DNA from: Plantibacter sp. PA-3-X8
Lineage (GTDB): Bacteria > Actinomycetota > Actinomycetes > Actinomycetales > Microbacteriaceae
Length of the DNA: 64,000 bases
Direction: 5' to 3'
NCBI RefSeq assembly: GCF_003856975.1
Contig: NZ_CP033107.1
Span: 3,782,001 to 3,846,000 of the forward strand
Positions 9,255-18,673 of this stretch are shown piece by piece. Every line of letters begins with the position of its first letter. Within the stretch, counting starts at the first letter, position 1. Below the pieces are notes generated by a model. It was given only the letters and a program-made list of their open reading frames with translations, was not told the origin of the DNA and did not search any database. The position numbers were made by a program, and so were the translations under genes.

Positions 9255-9884
9255 CTAGTCGCGCTCGGCGGTGCGCGTGGCGGAGGACACCAGGTCGTCC
9301 TTCGGCAGCGGTGTCCGGTCGGCGAGGGCCCGCATCCACGCCCCCGTCGTCGCGACCGCGCCGAAGTTCGAGTCGAGCAGCGCCATGAGCGTCGTGTGCA
9401 CCGTCTTCGCGTCGACGGACCCGGCCGCGTTCTCGAGGTTGATGGCCCCGGTCGCGTCGGAGAGCACTTCCACCTCGATACCGAGTTCCTCGGCGCCCGC
9501 CGCGGACGCGATGACGCAGTTGTTCGTCATGTACCCGACGAGCGTGACGGTGTTCACGCCCTGCTCGCGCAGCCACGCTTCGAGGTCCGTCCCGGCGAAG
9601 ACCGAACCGTACTGCTTCACGACGCCCTTCCAGGACGGCTGCGCGCGGCGGACGACCTCGGGGTGCAGCTCGAAGGCGCTCGTTTCCGGGTCGAAGACCG
9701 GTGCACCGCTGCCGGATGAGTGCTGGACGACCACGACGGGCACCCCGGCCGTCGTCGCCGCGTCGATGGCGGTCGCGATCCGCAGGATCGACTCCTCGCG
9801 CGGCGGGTACTGGATCGCGAGCGGACCGGCGAAATACTCCTGCTGGACGTCGATCAGGATCAGGGCGCGGGTGGTGGTGCTCAT
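9255..9884 (-). CDS. Isochorismatase-family cysteine hydrolase
   Basis: 209 residues. The catalytic triad is visible: Asp in ALILIDVQQEYF, Lys in GVVKQYGSVF, and Cys in GYMTNNCVIASAAGAEELG, with the non-prolyl segment upstream of the Cys. This is the nicotinamidase/isochorismatase fold; the substrate is probably a small amide or carbamoyl compound. GGAG precedes the ATG. It is divergent from a GlxA-type regulator at 10011, which is the usual pairing for such hydrolases and probably its regulator. Confidence 0.87.
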   Translation of the reverse strand: MSTTTRALILIDVQQEYFAGPLAIQYPPREESILRIATAIDAATTAGVPVVVVQHSSGSGAPVFDPETSAFELHPEVVRRAQPSWKGVVKQYGSVFAGTDLEAWLREQGVNTVTLVGYMTNNCVIASAAGAEELGIEVEVLSDATGAINLENAAGSVDAKTVHTTLMALLDSNFGAVATTGAWMRALADRTPLPKDDLVSSATRTAERD

Positions 9885-10010
9885 CGGGGAACTCCTCGGT
9901 TCGGTGACGCCGTCGGCACGACGACCCGTTCATCGTCCCGCGGCTCCTGAGGCGCCACCATTGGCACGAATGCGCAATACTGGTGAAATCAGGCCAGATC
10001 GGAGTCGGCA

Positions 10011-10958
10011 GTGCGCATCGCCATCCACGCGTTCGACGATGTGACCATGTTCCACCTGTCGGTCCCGCAGATGGTGTTCGACGAGGTCGGCCGCCAGGGG
10101 CTCGCCGATTGGGAGCCGTACCTCATCGCGGACCGCGCCGGATCGATCCGGACCGCCGAGGGGTACACGATCGCCGACCTCCCTGGCCTGGAAGCGGCCG
10201 CCGACGCGGACATCATCGTCCTGCCGTCCTGGACGGACGACGGACGCATGCTCTCGCCGGAGCTCCGAAGGGTCGTCCTCGACGCCCACGCGCGTGGTAC
10301 AACGATCGTCGGCCTCTGCCTCGGCTCGATCGCCGTCGCCGACACCGGCCTCCTCGATGGGCGGACGGCGGCGACGCACTGGCATTCCGCCGCGCACCTG
10401 GCCGAACGCTACCCCGCGGTCACCGTGGATCCGACGGCCCTCTACGTCGACCACGGCGACATCCTCACGTCGGCCGGCACCGCTTCCGGTCTCGACGCCT
10501 GCCTGCACCTCGTCCGCACTCGCCTCGGTGCCGATGCGGCGAACCGCGTTGCCCGCAGCCTCGTCGTCGCTCCGCATCGGGAGGGCGGCCAGGCGCAATT
10601 CATCGAACGACCGGTCCCGATCGCCGAGACGCAGGACCCGATCGCGGTGGCGACGAGCTGGGCGCTGGCACACCTCGACGAACCACTGACCGTCGACGGT
10701 CTGGCCGCGGCGGCCCACCTGAGCCGTCGCTCCTTCGTTCGTGCGTTCCGCTCGGCGACGGGGACGACGCCGGCAGCCTGGGTGCGGGCTCGACGACTCG
10801 ACGAGGCGCGTCGACTCCTGGAGACGACCGATCTGCCGATCGACCAGGTCGCCGTCGCCTGCGGCTTCACCCCGGTGACCTTCCGGCAGAACTTCGCGGC
10901 CGCGTTCGACAGCACGCCGTCGCGGTACCGGCTCCGCTTCGACGCGCGCCACCGATAG
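10011..10958 (+). CDS. GlxA-family regulator: DJ-1/PfpI domain fused to AraC helix-turn-helix
   Basis: 315 residues from a GTG start. Residues about 1-190 are a DJ-1/PfpI-like domain (FDDVTMFHLSVPQMVFDEV; nucleophile elbow GLCLGSIAVADTGLLDGR, with the Cys retained). Residues about 205-315 hold two AraC helix-turn-helix units (LSRRSFVRAFRSATGTTPAAWV and IDQVAVACGFTPVTFRQNF). It sits 126 nt from and divergent to the isochorismatase gene. Confidence 0.9.
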   Translation: MRIAIHAFDDVTMFHLSVPQMVFDEVGRQGLADWEPYLIADRAGSIRTAEGYTIADLPGLEAAADADIIVLPSWTDDGRMLSPELRRVVLDAHARGTTIVGLCLGSIAVADTGLLDGRTAATHWHSAAHLAERYPAVTVDPTALYVDHGDILTSAGTASGLDACLHLVRTRLGADAANRVARSLVVAPHREGGQAQFIERPVPIAETQDPIAVATSWALAHLDEPLTVDGLAAAAHLSRRSFVRAFRSATGTTPAAWVRARRLDEARRLLETTDLPIDQVAVACGFTPVTFRQNFAAAFDSTPSRYRLRFDARHR

Positions 10959-10967
10959 TCTCGGCGC

Positions 10968-12083
10968 ATGGGGATCAGGGGTGCGGGGATGCGGTCGGTC
11001 GGGATCAGTGCGGGACTCGCCGTGATGGTGGTGCTGTCAGTGTCGGCGTGCGCGTCGTCCGCGACACCTAACGCGTCGCCGACCTCCAACGCACCGAGCG
11101 CCCCGGCGTCGGCCGATCTTCTCGCGTGCAGCGACCTCGCGTCGCTCGACACGGTCGCCGGCGTCCTCGCCGCTGAACCGGCGGACGTCGTCGAGGCCGT
11201 GCAACCGTCAGACGCCGTGGATCTGGCCGTCCTGACGGCGGCCGGTGGCCTCGCCTGCTCCTGGCGGGTGGGCGCCGGACAGCAGATGATCGGCGATGGA
11301 GCGGGCGACTGGGCCTACCTCTCGATCGAGATCCTGCCGGGCGCTGCCGACGACTGGGCACCGCCCTACGCCGGCGACACACCGTCCGAGGACACGAGGA
11401 CGATCGCCGGTGTCGAGGCGACCACCTCGTCGGGCGAAACCGGATGGCGCGTGTCGGCGCCCGTCGGCTCGGCCTGGGTCGAGCTGTCGATCACCGCCTC
11501 CGGACTGACCTCCACCGGCAGCCGGTTCGAGGGCACGCCGTCGGGCGAGGTCCTCGACAACCTCGCCACGGCGGCGGAGACCACCTTCACGACGGTGGAG
11601 CCCGCCTCCGAGGCTCAGCTCGCCTGGCCCGCGCTCGCGCCACGCGAAGGCGACGCGACCTGCGACGGCGGGCTGGACGAGGCCGGGATCGTCTCCGCAC
11701 TGCAGTACGGCGAGGCCACCACCACCTACACCGTCATCGACCCACGGGCCCAGCCGATCGGCGACCTGGAGGATGCGGCGAGCGCCCGCGTCGGTGCGTT
11801 CAGCTGCGAACTCTTCGCAGAGGGCTTCGGGTACACCGACATCCTGGTCGTGCGCGACGGCGAGACGATCATCGACGAGCTGGCAGCCCAGCCCGACATG
11901 GCGGCGGCGCTCGAGCCGGTCACCCTCGAGGGCGCGGTCGACGGCGAGTCGGCGTTCGTCGCGCGCCGCATGGACGGCCCGCGGTCGCCGCTCTACCTCA
12001 CCGTCGGAGAGACGTTCTACGCCGTCAGCTCCGGCGACGGCGCGCAGACGGTCGCTGAGGCGATCATCGCCCAGACCCGGTAG
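10968..12083 (+). CDS. Secreted lipoprotein with two related halves
   Basis: 371 residues; the signal ends in VLSVSACAS (lipobox Cys) and is followed by a Ser/Pro/Ala linker. Residues about 45-195 and 215-370 look like two copies of one module (an early Cys followed by a second Cys in the pattern ACSW / SCEL), reminiscent of actinobacterial DUF3558-type lipoproteins, without a known activity. ATG 10968 is used; ATG 10989 would also give a valid signal. It ends 13 nt from the convergent lipoprotein gene. Confidence 0.7.
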   Translation: MGIRGAGMRSVGISAGLAVMVVLSVSACASSATPNASPTSNAPSAPASADLLACSDLASLDTVAGVLAAEPADVVEAVQPSDAVDLAVLTAAGGLACSWRVGAGQQMIGDGAGDWAYLSIEILPGAADDWAPPYAGDTPSEDTRTIAGVEATTSSGETGWRVSAPVGSAWVELSITASGLTSTGSRFEGTPSGEVLDNLATAAETTFTTVEPASEAQLAWPALAPREGDATCDGGLDEAGIVSALQYGEATTTYTVIDPRAQPIGDLEDAASARVGAFSCELFAEGFGYTDILVVRDGETIIDELAAQPDMAAALEPVTLEGAVDGESAFVARRMDGPRSPLYLTVGETFYAVSSGDGAQTVAEAIIAQTR

Positions 12084-12096
12084 GCCGGCGGCGCGA

Positions 12097-12609
12097 TTAC
12101 TCGGTGTCGAATCCGCAGGTCTGGATGGTCCAGGCGATGAATGCCTGATAGTTCGGGTCGGTCGCGGCACTCTGCACGGCCTGGGACTCGGTGAACCTCG
12201 GGTCGAGCCCGACGTCGGAGACGAGGCTGTCGGCCGGGAACTCGGCGAGGATCGCGGCGGTCTCCTCAGCGGAGGTCGCGAAGACTTCGGCACCGGCTGC
12301 GACCTCGGCGCTCACGCCGTCCAGGGGCAGGAGGTCGCGGATGGTCGTGACCTGCGCCTGCACGGCCTCGAGGTCCTCGCCGACGGTGCCCGACTTCGCG
12401 GTCGCCGCCGCACGGTTGGCCGCGCAGAACGCCGTGTAGTCGGCGGGCCCGTCCGCGACGTCGGCGGTCGCAGTAGCGGTGGGGGTCGACGACGGCGCCG
12501 CGGAGTCGCGATCCCCGCTGGACGGTGCGGAGCATCCGGCGAGGAGGCCGGCGACGAGGAGGCCGGAGCCCCAGACGAGGGCGAGTCGGCTGCGGTGCGG
12601 TGCGGTCAT
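12097..12609 (-). CDS. Small secreted lipoprotein, function unknown
   Basis: 170 residues starting at ATG 12609, which has AAGGGGAT upstream; the open frame continues 51 codons further but without a signal peptide. The signal ends LVAGLLAGCSA (lipobox), then a Ser/Thr/Ala linker, then an Ala/Glu-rich helical domain with two Cys (DYTAFCAAN and TIQTCGFDTE). The composition suggests an extracytoplasmic helical bundle. Divergent from the acetyltransferase at 12725. Confidence 0.7.
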   Translation of the reverse strand: MTAPHRSRLALVWGSGLLVAGLLAGCSAPSSGDRDSAAPSSTPTATATADVADGPADYTAFCAANRAAATAKSGTVGEDLEAVQAQVTTIRDLLPLDGVSAEVAAGAEVFATSAEETAAILAEFPADSLVSDVGLDPRFTESQAVQSAATDPNYQAFIAWTIQTCGFDTE

Positions 12610-12724
12610 GAACGAGATCCCCTTCAACGATCTGCGGGTCGGCGCCATCCATGTTGCCGCACCCGCGCGCGGTCCGGAAGGTCCGCGGCGCGGTCCGGAG
12701 CGTGATCTCGTATCGTTGATCGAC

Positions 12725-13279
12725 GTGAGCACCTCCCTTCCCACGACGTTCCCGCTGTCCACCGACCGACTCGTCCTCCGCCTGCACGAACCGTCGGACG
12801 TGGCCTGGTTGCTCTCGGTCTATTCGCGACCGGACGTCGCCACCTACCTCCTCGACGAGCCGTGGACGGAGGAGGTCGCGCAGACGAAGAGTGCCGAGCG
12901 ACTCACGCGCTCCGGCTTGGACAGCCCGGCGCGTGCGCTCGCCCTCATCCTCGAGCACGAGGGCACGCCGGTGGGCGAGGTCCTGCTCTGGTACACCGAC
13001 CATGAGCGGGGCGTCGCCGAGATCGGCTGGGTCCTCGACCCGGCGTACGGTGGCAAGGGGTTCGCGAGCGAGGCCGTCGGTACGGTCCTCGACCTCGCGT
13101 TCAGCACCCCGGGAATGCACCGCGTCGCTGCACAGCTTGACGGACGGAACACGGCGTCGGCGCGGCTCGCGGAGCGGGTCGGCATGCGGCACGAGGCCCA
13201 TCTCCGGCAGAACTGGTGGAGCAAGGGCGAGTGGACCGACACGGTCGTCTTCGGCCTGTTGGCGAGCGACCGCGGCTGA
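12725..13279 (+). CDS. GNAT acetyltransferase, RimJ/RimL type
   Basis: 184 residues from GTG 12725. The start LSTDRLVLRLHEPSDVAWLLSVYSRPDVATYL and the motif A region VAEIGWVLDPAYGGKGFASEAVGTVLDLAF are those of N-acetyltransferases acting on protein N-termini or small amines; the AcCoA loop is YGGKGFA. Typical late Asn-Ser-ARLAERVGM motif is present. Substrate unknown. Confidence 0.87.
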   Translation: MSTSLPTTFPLSTDRLVLRLHEPSDVAWLLSVYSRPDVATYLLDEPWTEEVAQTKSAERLTRSGLDSPARALALILEHEGTPVGEVLLWYTDHERGVAEIGWVLDPAYGGKGFASEAVGTVLDLAFSTPGMHRVAAQLDGRNTASARLAERVGMRHEAHLRQNWWSKGEWTDTVVFGLLASDRG

Positions 13280-13297
13280 GGCAGATGGCCCGACGAC

Positions 13298-13972
13298 TCA
13301 GCGACGCTCCGGGTCGATGATCAACAGCGGGTCGTCGGCCGCCAGCCGCTCCAGCACCTCGTCCGTCGTCGACCGCTTCGCTTGCTCGACATCGGTGTCG
13401 GTCAGCCCGACGGCCTGCCAGAACGCGACCCGGCCGTTCGGCGTCTCGACGGGAGCCACCACCGGGTCGGCGGTGATCGCGAGGGTCGTGAGGGCGCCGT
13501 CGGGATCATCGGTCACGCCGTCGGCGAGCCTGATCCGATCCCCCAACCACAGCTCCTGCGGCCCACTGCGCACGTACTGCGCGAGGACGATCAGCGCGCG
13601 GTACGGCCACTGGGGCGGTGTCTCATCCGATGGCGACCGGCGCACGCGCATCGTGAGCTCGTACCCGAAGCCGCTGGTCGTCGGATCGTCGGAGTCCTTG
13701 CCCCACAGTTCGGTGAGCCCGTAGGTGACGTAGAACCAATGGTCGGGGCCCGGCGATGCCGAACACCCCTGCAGGGCGGAGCCGAAGTGCAGTCCCGGCG
13801 AGTAGGCGACGTGGAATTCGCGGGCACCCGGATAGTGCTGCGACACGGCCTGCGTGACGGCGTCCCATCCCCGCTCGTCCAGGTCGTCGAGGTCGTCAGC
13901 CTTGGCGGGCTCCGGCTCGCTCGCGGCGGGTGACATCGGTGGCTGCTGGGATTTGCGTCGGAAGAAGCCCAT
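13298..13972 (-). CDS. Suppressor-of-fused (SUFU) domain protein
   Basis: 224 residues starting MGFFRRKSQQPP. After a charged linker the domain has the bacterial SUFU pattern: YSPGLHFGSALQGCSASPGPDHWFYVTYGLTELW followed by SGFGYELTMRVRR and APPQWPYRALIVLAQYV-like segments. Such proteins often occur as immunity or accessory proteins in bacteria, but no toxin is adjacent here. Starts upstream of ATG 13972 have no ribosome site. Confidence 0.8.
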   Translation of the reverse strand: MGFFRRKSQQPPMSPAASEPEPAKADDLDDLDERGWDAVTQAVSQHYPGAREFHVAYSPGLHFGSALQGCSASPGPDHWFYVTYGLTELWGKDSDDPTTSGFGYELTMRVRRSPSDETPPQWPYRALIVLAQYVRSGPQELWLGDRIRLADGVTDDPDGALTTLAITADPVVAPVETPNGRVAFWQAVGLTDTDVEQAKRSTTDEVLERLAADDPLLIIDPERR

Positions 13973-14139
13973 GCGACGAGTGTAGACATCGGTCGTCGAC
14001 GGACGGCCGGCGGCCATCGACCGTTCCCGCGGCTGTCTTGCCGTGAGCGTGCGAGCGATGCCCCTCCGGCCTCGACGGCGAAGGCTGCGGGAGGACTAGA
14101 GTGCTGGCGAAACGGTAGGCGCGACGATGCGGAGGACCG

Positions 14140-15147
14140 ATGAATTCCGAGACCTTCGTGCTGCTCGCCGTATCCGTGCTGGTCGCCGGGTCGTGCGCAC
14201 TGTTGTTCGTCGTCGACAGCCGTCGGTCGCTCTCCGGGCGGTACATCAACCTCTGGCTCACCGCCTCGATGCTCGCCGTTCTGTGCACCGCTTCCTACCT
14301 CGCCGCGACGGGGCTGGGGCATCCGCCCCTGGTCGTGGCGTTGGGGAACGGCGCCATGGTCGGCGCTGTCGGATTCGTCTGGCTGGGCTGCCAGGCGTTC
14401 AACGGCCGACGGATCCGGTTCTGGCTGGTCGTCACGGTGGTGCTGATCGTCATGATCCTGACGTTCCTGCCCGAGTCCCGAGGTCCGAACTGGGCGGGGG
14501 TCGTCCCGAAACTGCTGAGCCTGAGCCTCTTCGCCGTGCTGACCGCTGTCGAATCGCGGAGGGGTCTCTTCGGGTCGTTCCGAGTGAGCTGGGCGATGAC
14601 CATCGTGCACGCACTTCACGCGCCCTACAGCGGTGCGCGGGCCGTCGTCTTCGGTCTCCAGGGTCCCCGTGGCGGTGTGTTCGAGCGGTATTTCAACACC
14701 GAGATCACGACGGTGATCAACCTGGTGTTCGTCGTCGTCACCACGTTGGTCCTGGTGTTCCTGCGAATCGAAGAGCTCTCCAGCCGGCGGGCGAGCGGAG
14801 GACCCGGTTGCTTCACGACGGTCCGTCGGCTCTGGGCACTCCATCGTGACCACCCGGGTTCCGTGGTCCACTCCATCGAGATCGTCGATCTGACCGTGGT
14901 CAAAGACGCCTACGGCGTGGCGCACGCGAACGATCTCGTGAGTCGGCTGATCGACAGTGTCGTCCAGTCGAGTCCGGGTGCCCAAGCCGTTGCCAGCACC
15001 CGCCGAGGCACCGTCCTGCTCCTGCTGCCTGACGGACACGGCAGCGTGGAGGCGAAGGTCGACGCCGCGATCGAGGACGCCTACTGGAAGCAGTCGGTTG
15101 CGCTTGTCGACGGGTACGCGAGCACCCTGCGGATCACGACGCTCTGA
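14140..15147 (+). CDS. Membrane protein with a degenerate GGDEF domain
   Basis: 335 residues. Residues 1-215 form about six or seven membrane helices like the sensory part of diguanylate cyclases. The C-terminal about 110 residues follow the GGDEF fold: SIEIVDLTVVKDAYGVAHANDLVSRLI corresponds to the DIDxFKxINDTYGHxxGDxxL helix, but where the catalytic GG(D/E)EF should stand the sequence reads STRRGTVLLLLP. It is therefore expected to be catalytically dead, perhaps a sensor or GTP-binding relic. Stops 8 nt before the first copy of the 26-bp repeat. Confidence 0.65.
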   Translation: MNSETFVLLAVSVLVAGSCALLFVVDSRRSLSGRYINLWLTASMLAVLCTASYLAATGLGHPPLVVALGNGAMVGAVGFVWLGCQAFNGRRIRFWLVVTVVLIVMILTFLPESRGPNWAGVVPKLLSLSLFAVLTAVESRRGLFGSFRVSWAMTIVHALHAPYSGARAVVFGLQGPRGGVFERYFNTEITTVINLVFVVVTTLVLVFLRIEELSSRRASGGPGCFTTVRRLWALHRDHPGSVVHSIEIVDLTVVKDAYGVAHANDLVSRLIDSVVQSSPGAQAVASTRRGTVLLLLPDGHGSVEAKVDAAIEDAYWKQSVALVDGYASTLRITTL

Positions 15148-15154
15148 GCGGCAC

Positions 15155-15180
15155 CGCCGCAGTCGACCAGACGGGATCAG
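15155..15180. repeat. 26-bp direct repeat, left copy
   Basis: Begins CGCCGCAGTCGACC and ends ACGGGATCAG; identical to 18674-18699 in the same orientation. The two copies enclose exactly the aldo/keto reductase, regulator and MFS genes. Confidence 0.9.
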
Positions 15181-15219
15181 CTGATGCCCCCCCTCACCGG
15201 CACCCGGGCCGAGCGGCGC

Positions 15220-16188
15220 TCACCACCAGAAGGGCGCTTGCGTCACGTAGGGGGATTCGAGCCTGGCGACCTCGTCGTCCGTCAGCTGCACGTCCAGCGC
15301 GGCGGCGGCATCCGTGAGGTGTGCCGGTTTGGTGGCACCGATGATGGGAGCTGCGACCGTCGGGTTCCGCAGGACCCAGGCCAGTGCGACCTGCGCCATG
15401 GGGATGCCCCGCTCGGCGGCGATCTCCTCGACGGCGTCGATGATCGGGCCGTCGGCGTCCGTGTCGAACGCCTTCGCCACCTCGTCGATGTTCGAGCGGT
15501 CCGTGGCTGCGCCGCGCGGCCGGGCGAGTCGTCCTTTGCCGTTCGGCGAGTAGGGCGTGAGGCCGACTCCGGTGTCCGCACACATGGGGATCATCTCCCG
15601 TTCCTCTTCGCGTTTCAGCAGGTTGTACTGGTTCTCCATCGCGACGAAGGGCGTCAGCCCGTTGACCGCTGCGGCCGTCTGCAGCTTCGCGAACTGCCAG
15701 GCGTACATGGAGGAGGCGCCGAGGTAGCGCACCTTCCCCGCGCGGACGATGTCGTCGAGCGCTCGCATCGTCTCCTCGACCGGGGTCTCCTCGTCGAAGC
15801 GGTGGACGTAATACACGTCGATGTGGTCGGTCCCGAGTCGTCGCAACGAGGCGTCGACCTGTTCGAGGATGGCCGTTCGGGAGAGTCCCGATCCCCCGGG
15901 CCCGTCATGCATCCTCCCCGAGACCTTCGTCGCGAGGACGATGTCCTCGCGGCGACTGAACCGCTTGATCGCGCGTCCGACGTACTCCTCGCCGCTGCCC
16001 TGTTGATAGACGTTCGCGGTGTCCCAGAACGTGATCCCCAGCTCGACAGCCTGCCGGAAGAACGGCGCTGACGCCGCTTCGTCCAGGGTCCAACGGTGGA
16101 GTCCGCGGTTCGGATCGCCGTAGGTCATGCAGCCGAGTGCGAGGCGGCTGACGCGGAGTCCGGTCGCTCCGAGGCGGGTGTACTCCAT
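15220..16188 (-). CDS. Aldo/keto reductase
   Basis: 322 residues from ATG 16188, with AAGGAG seven bases upstream. Family marks: LGATGLRVSRLALGCMTYG, the catalytic Asp/Tyr region ITFWDTANVYQQGSGEEYVGRAI, Lys in VLATKVSGRM, His in DVYYVHRFD, and the NADPH site near the C-terminus (APIIGATKPAHL). It reduces aldehydes or ketones with NADPH. Seventeen bases downstream of the XRE-type regulator gene, so the two are co-transcribed. Confidence 0.9.
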   Translation of the reverse strand: MEYTRLGATGLRVSRLALGCMTYGDPNRGLHRWTLDEAASAPFFRQAVELGITFWDTANVYQQGSGEEYVGRAIKRFSRREDIVLATKVSGRMHDGPGGSGLSRTAILEQVDASLRRLGTDHIDVYYVHRFDEETPVEETMRALDDIVRAGKVRYLGASSMYAWQFAKLQTAAAVNGLTPFVAMENQYNLLKREEEREMIPMCADTGVGLTPYSPNGKGRLARPRGAATDRSNIDEVAKAFDTDADGPIIDAVEEIAAERGIPMAQVALAWVLRNPTVAAPIIGATKPAHLTDAAAALDVQLTDDEVARLESPYVTQAPFWW

Positions 16189-16205
16189 GCTTGGTGCTCC
16201 TTGCT

Positions 16206-17075
16206 TCAGTGGTGGGGCGAGGGCTGTTCGGAGGTGGCCGCCCAGCTGGCGAGGAGTTTGAGTGACTCCTCGCTCGGTGAGCCGGGTTCGGCGCTGTAGA
16301 TCAGGAAGTTCAGGCCGGGCTGATCCATCGGCTCCATCGCCTCGTAGATCATGCGGAGCTCGCCGACGACCGGGTGGTGGAACACCTTCTCGCCGGACGT
16401 GTGATGGCGGACGTTGTGCGCGCCCCAACGGACGCGGAACTCCTCGCTGCGCGTGGACAACTCACCCACCAGATCCTGCAGTGCCCGATCGTGCGGGTTG
16501 CGCCCTGCCTCGGTGCGGAGGATCGCGACGTTGATGTCGGCCGAGGTCGACCAGCTCGGATAGAACGCCTCCGCGAGGTCACGGTGCAGGAACACGAACC
16601 GAGCCAGGTTCACCGGGCGCTCCGGGAGCGCGTAGAGGTCGGCGTACAGCGCGCGGAAGAGTGCGTTCTCGGCGAGGACGTCCATCCGGCCGTTCCGGAC
16701 GAACGCCGGGCCTGCGGTGATGGAGTCGAGGGCGAGTTGCATACCGGGCCGCACGCCGGCCGGCGCAGACCGTCGGCGTGCCCGGATCGGCGATTCGTTC
16801 GCCGCCCGAGCGAGGTCCACGAGGTGGGAGCGCTCCGCGTCGTCCAACCGCAGCGCGGAGCCGATCGCGTCGAGCACCGCCTCCGACACCCCCGAGAGGT
16901 TCCCGCGCTCGAGACGCGAGTAGTACTCGACGCTCACTCCGGCGAGCATCGCGACCTCGGTGCGACGCAGCCCCGGTACGCGTCGGTTCGTTCCGCCAGG
17001 CAGCTCCACCTGCTCTGGCGTGAGTCGGTCCCGACGGGTCGTCAGGAACTCGCGCACCTCGTCTCGATTGTCCAT
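16206..17075 (-). CDS. XRE-type regulator with MmyB-like ligand domain
   Basis: 289 residues. N-terminal helix-turn-helix: RRVPGLRRTEVAMLAGVSVEYYSRLERGN, the signature of the MmyB/ClgR-like actinobacterial regulators, followed by a PAS-like ligand domain containing RFVFLHRDLAEAFYPSW. ATG 17075 gives the expected N-terminus (DNRDEVREFLTTRRDRL). It lies upstream of and with the aldo/keto reductase and divergent from the MFS pump; it probably controls both. Confidence 0.88.
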   Translation of the reverse strand: MDNRDEVREFLTTRRDRLTPEQVELPGGTNRRVPGLRRTEVAMLAGVSVEYYSRLERGNLSGVSEAVLDAIGSALRLDDAERSHLVDLARAANESPIRARRRSAPAGVRPGMQLALDSITAGPAFVRNGRMDVLAENALFRALYADLYALPERPVNLARFVFLHRDLAEAFYPSWSTSADINVAILRTEAGRNPHDRALQDLVGELSTRSEEFRVRWGAHNVRHHTSGEKVFHHPVVGELRMIYEAMEPMDQPGLNFLIYSAEPGSPSEESLKLLASWAATSEQPSPHH

Positions 17076-17248
17076 GCCGACAACGATATGACGCGGCCTC
17101 CGGCGCTGGGGTGTTCCCGCAGGACACCCATCCTCGACCTCGTGGAGGCCGTCCGGGCAGGCACGCAGCGTCTCCCGTGCTCGCGCCGCCCCGAGACGTG
17201 CCCTGGCGGAGTATCCCTGCTTCGTCGCCGGTGGTGTGTGATCGAGGG

Positions 17249-18673
17249 ATGCAGATCGACCACGGGAACGCGGCAGCACACCGCGTGTCATCACCGGCCT
17301 CGGACGATGGCCTCGCCGGCCGTGCAGGCCGGAAGCCGCGACAACGCCTGACGCTGCTGCTGGCTGCACTCGGGTTCTTCCTGATCACCCTCGACATCCT
17401 CATCGTCACCATCGCGCTCACCAGCATCGCGCGAGACCTCGGCGGAACGACGGCATCCCTGCAGTGGGTGATCGACGCCTACACCGTGCTGTTCGCGGCC
17501 CTCCTGCTCCTCGCCGGCAACCTCTCGGAGCGGTTCGGTGCGAAGCGGGCGTTCGGCGTCGGCATCACCGTCTTCCTCGTCACGTCGATCGCGTGTGCGG
17601 TGGCCCCGTCGATCGGTGTCCTCATCGCCGCTCGAGCCCTACAGGGTGCCGGAGCGGCGTTGATGCTGCCGGCGTCCATGGCGCTCATCCGTGAGGCGTT
17701 CCCAGGAGCTCGCGAGCGCGCTCGCGCGCTGGGTGTCTGGGCGGTCGGCGGCGCGGTCGCCACCGCGCTCGGGCCGGTCCTCGGTGGCGCGTTGACGACG
17801 CTCGACTGGCGACTGGTGTTCGCGATCAACCTGCCCGTCTGCATCATGATGCTCCTGCTGCTCAGGACGGTCGCATCATCCCCGTCACGGCCCGAGCCGT
17901 TCGACTGGGCCGGACAGTTCGTCTGGCTCATCGCGTCGACGGCGCTGGTGTTCGGACTCATCGAGGGCGGGGCGGACGGGTTCGCCAGTCCCGTCGCGGT
18001 CGCCAGCCTCGGCGTCGCGCTGGTCGGCATCGTCGGGTTCCTCGTCATCCAGGCCAGGAGCGCGCACCCGATGATGCCGTTGGATCTGTTCCGATCGAGC
18101 GGTATGCGCCTCGCCCTCACCGTCGGATTCGCGTTCATGGTGAGCAACTTCGGGACCGTGTTCGTCCTGAGTCTGTTCCTGCAGCAGCAGCTCCGGCTGC
18201 CGCCGCTGCTCGCGGGCCTGGTGTTCCTTCCGTCGGCCCTCTTCGCCGTCGTCGGCAACATCGTCAGTGGCACCGTCGCCAACCGCTTCGGGGTGCGCGT
18301 GCCGATCGTGGCGGGGTTGCTCCTCATGGTGGTCGGGCTCGTCGGCACCGTCGCCACTGCGCACCTGGGGTCGCCGATCTGGGTGGGTGTCTTCGCGTGC
18401 TTCACCGCCGCGGGAGGCTCCGTGGCGATGCCGCCGGTGACCTCCGTCGTGCTCGCCAGTGTCCCGGCATCGCGCGCCGGCACCGCGAGTGCGGTTTTCA
18501 ACACCTTCCGTCAACTCGGCGGTGCCGTCGCCATCGCGGTCTTCGGGGCGCTCCTCACCGGCTCGACAGGCTTCATCGCCGGGCTGCAACTCAGCCTCCT
18601 CATCGCCGCGGCGCTCATCCTCCTCACCGCGATCGCGAGCGTGTTCATCAGGCCGGCGCCCGGGTCGTCATGA
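17249..18673 (+). CDS. MFS drug-efflux transporter, DHA2 (EmrB/QacA) family
   Basis: 474 residues with about 14 membrane segments. Motif C-like LQGAGAALMLPASMALI, motif D1-like LDILIVTIALTSIARDLG and WVIDAYTVLFAALLLLAGNLSERFGAKR mark the DHA2 family of proton-driven drug exporters. ATG 17249 is chosen over longer frames; GAGGG abuts it, so the exact start is not certain (GTG 17231 possible). Divergent from the XRE regulator. Confidence 0.88.
   Translation: MQIDHGNAAAHRVSSPASDDGLAGRAGRKPRQRLTLLLAALGFFLITLDILIVTIALTSIARDLGGTTASLQWVIDAYTVLFAALLLLAGNLSERFGAKRAFGVGITVFLVTSIACAVAPSIGVLIAARALQGAGAALMLPASMALIREAFPGARERARALGVWAVGGAVATALGPVLGGALTTLDWRLVFAINLPVCIMMLLLLRTVASSPSRPEPFDWAGQFVWLIASTALVFGLIEGGADGFASPVAVASLGVALVGIVGFLVIQARSAHPMMPLDLFRSSGMRLALTVGFAFMVSNFGTVFVLSLFLQQQLRLPPLLAGLVFLPSALFAVVGNIVSGTVANRFGVRVPIVAGLLLMVVGLVGTVATAHLGSPIWVGVFACFTAAGGSVAMPPVTSVVLASVPASRAGTASAVFNTFRQLGGAVAIAVFGALLTGSTGFIAGLQLSLLIAAALILLTAIASVFIRPAPGSS

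Noticed and set aside
7225..9933. A 900-codon open frame on the minus strand
   Set aside because: It lies antisense to the binding-lipoprotein gene and across the isochorismatase in another frame; composition is Arg/Gly/Asp/Val low-complexity typical of GC-rich shadow frames.
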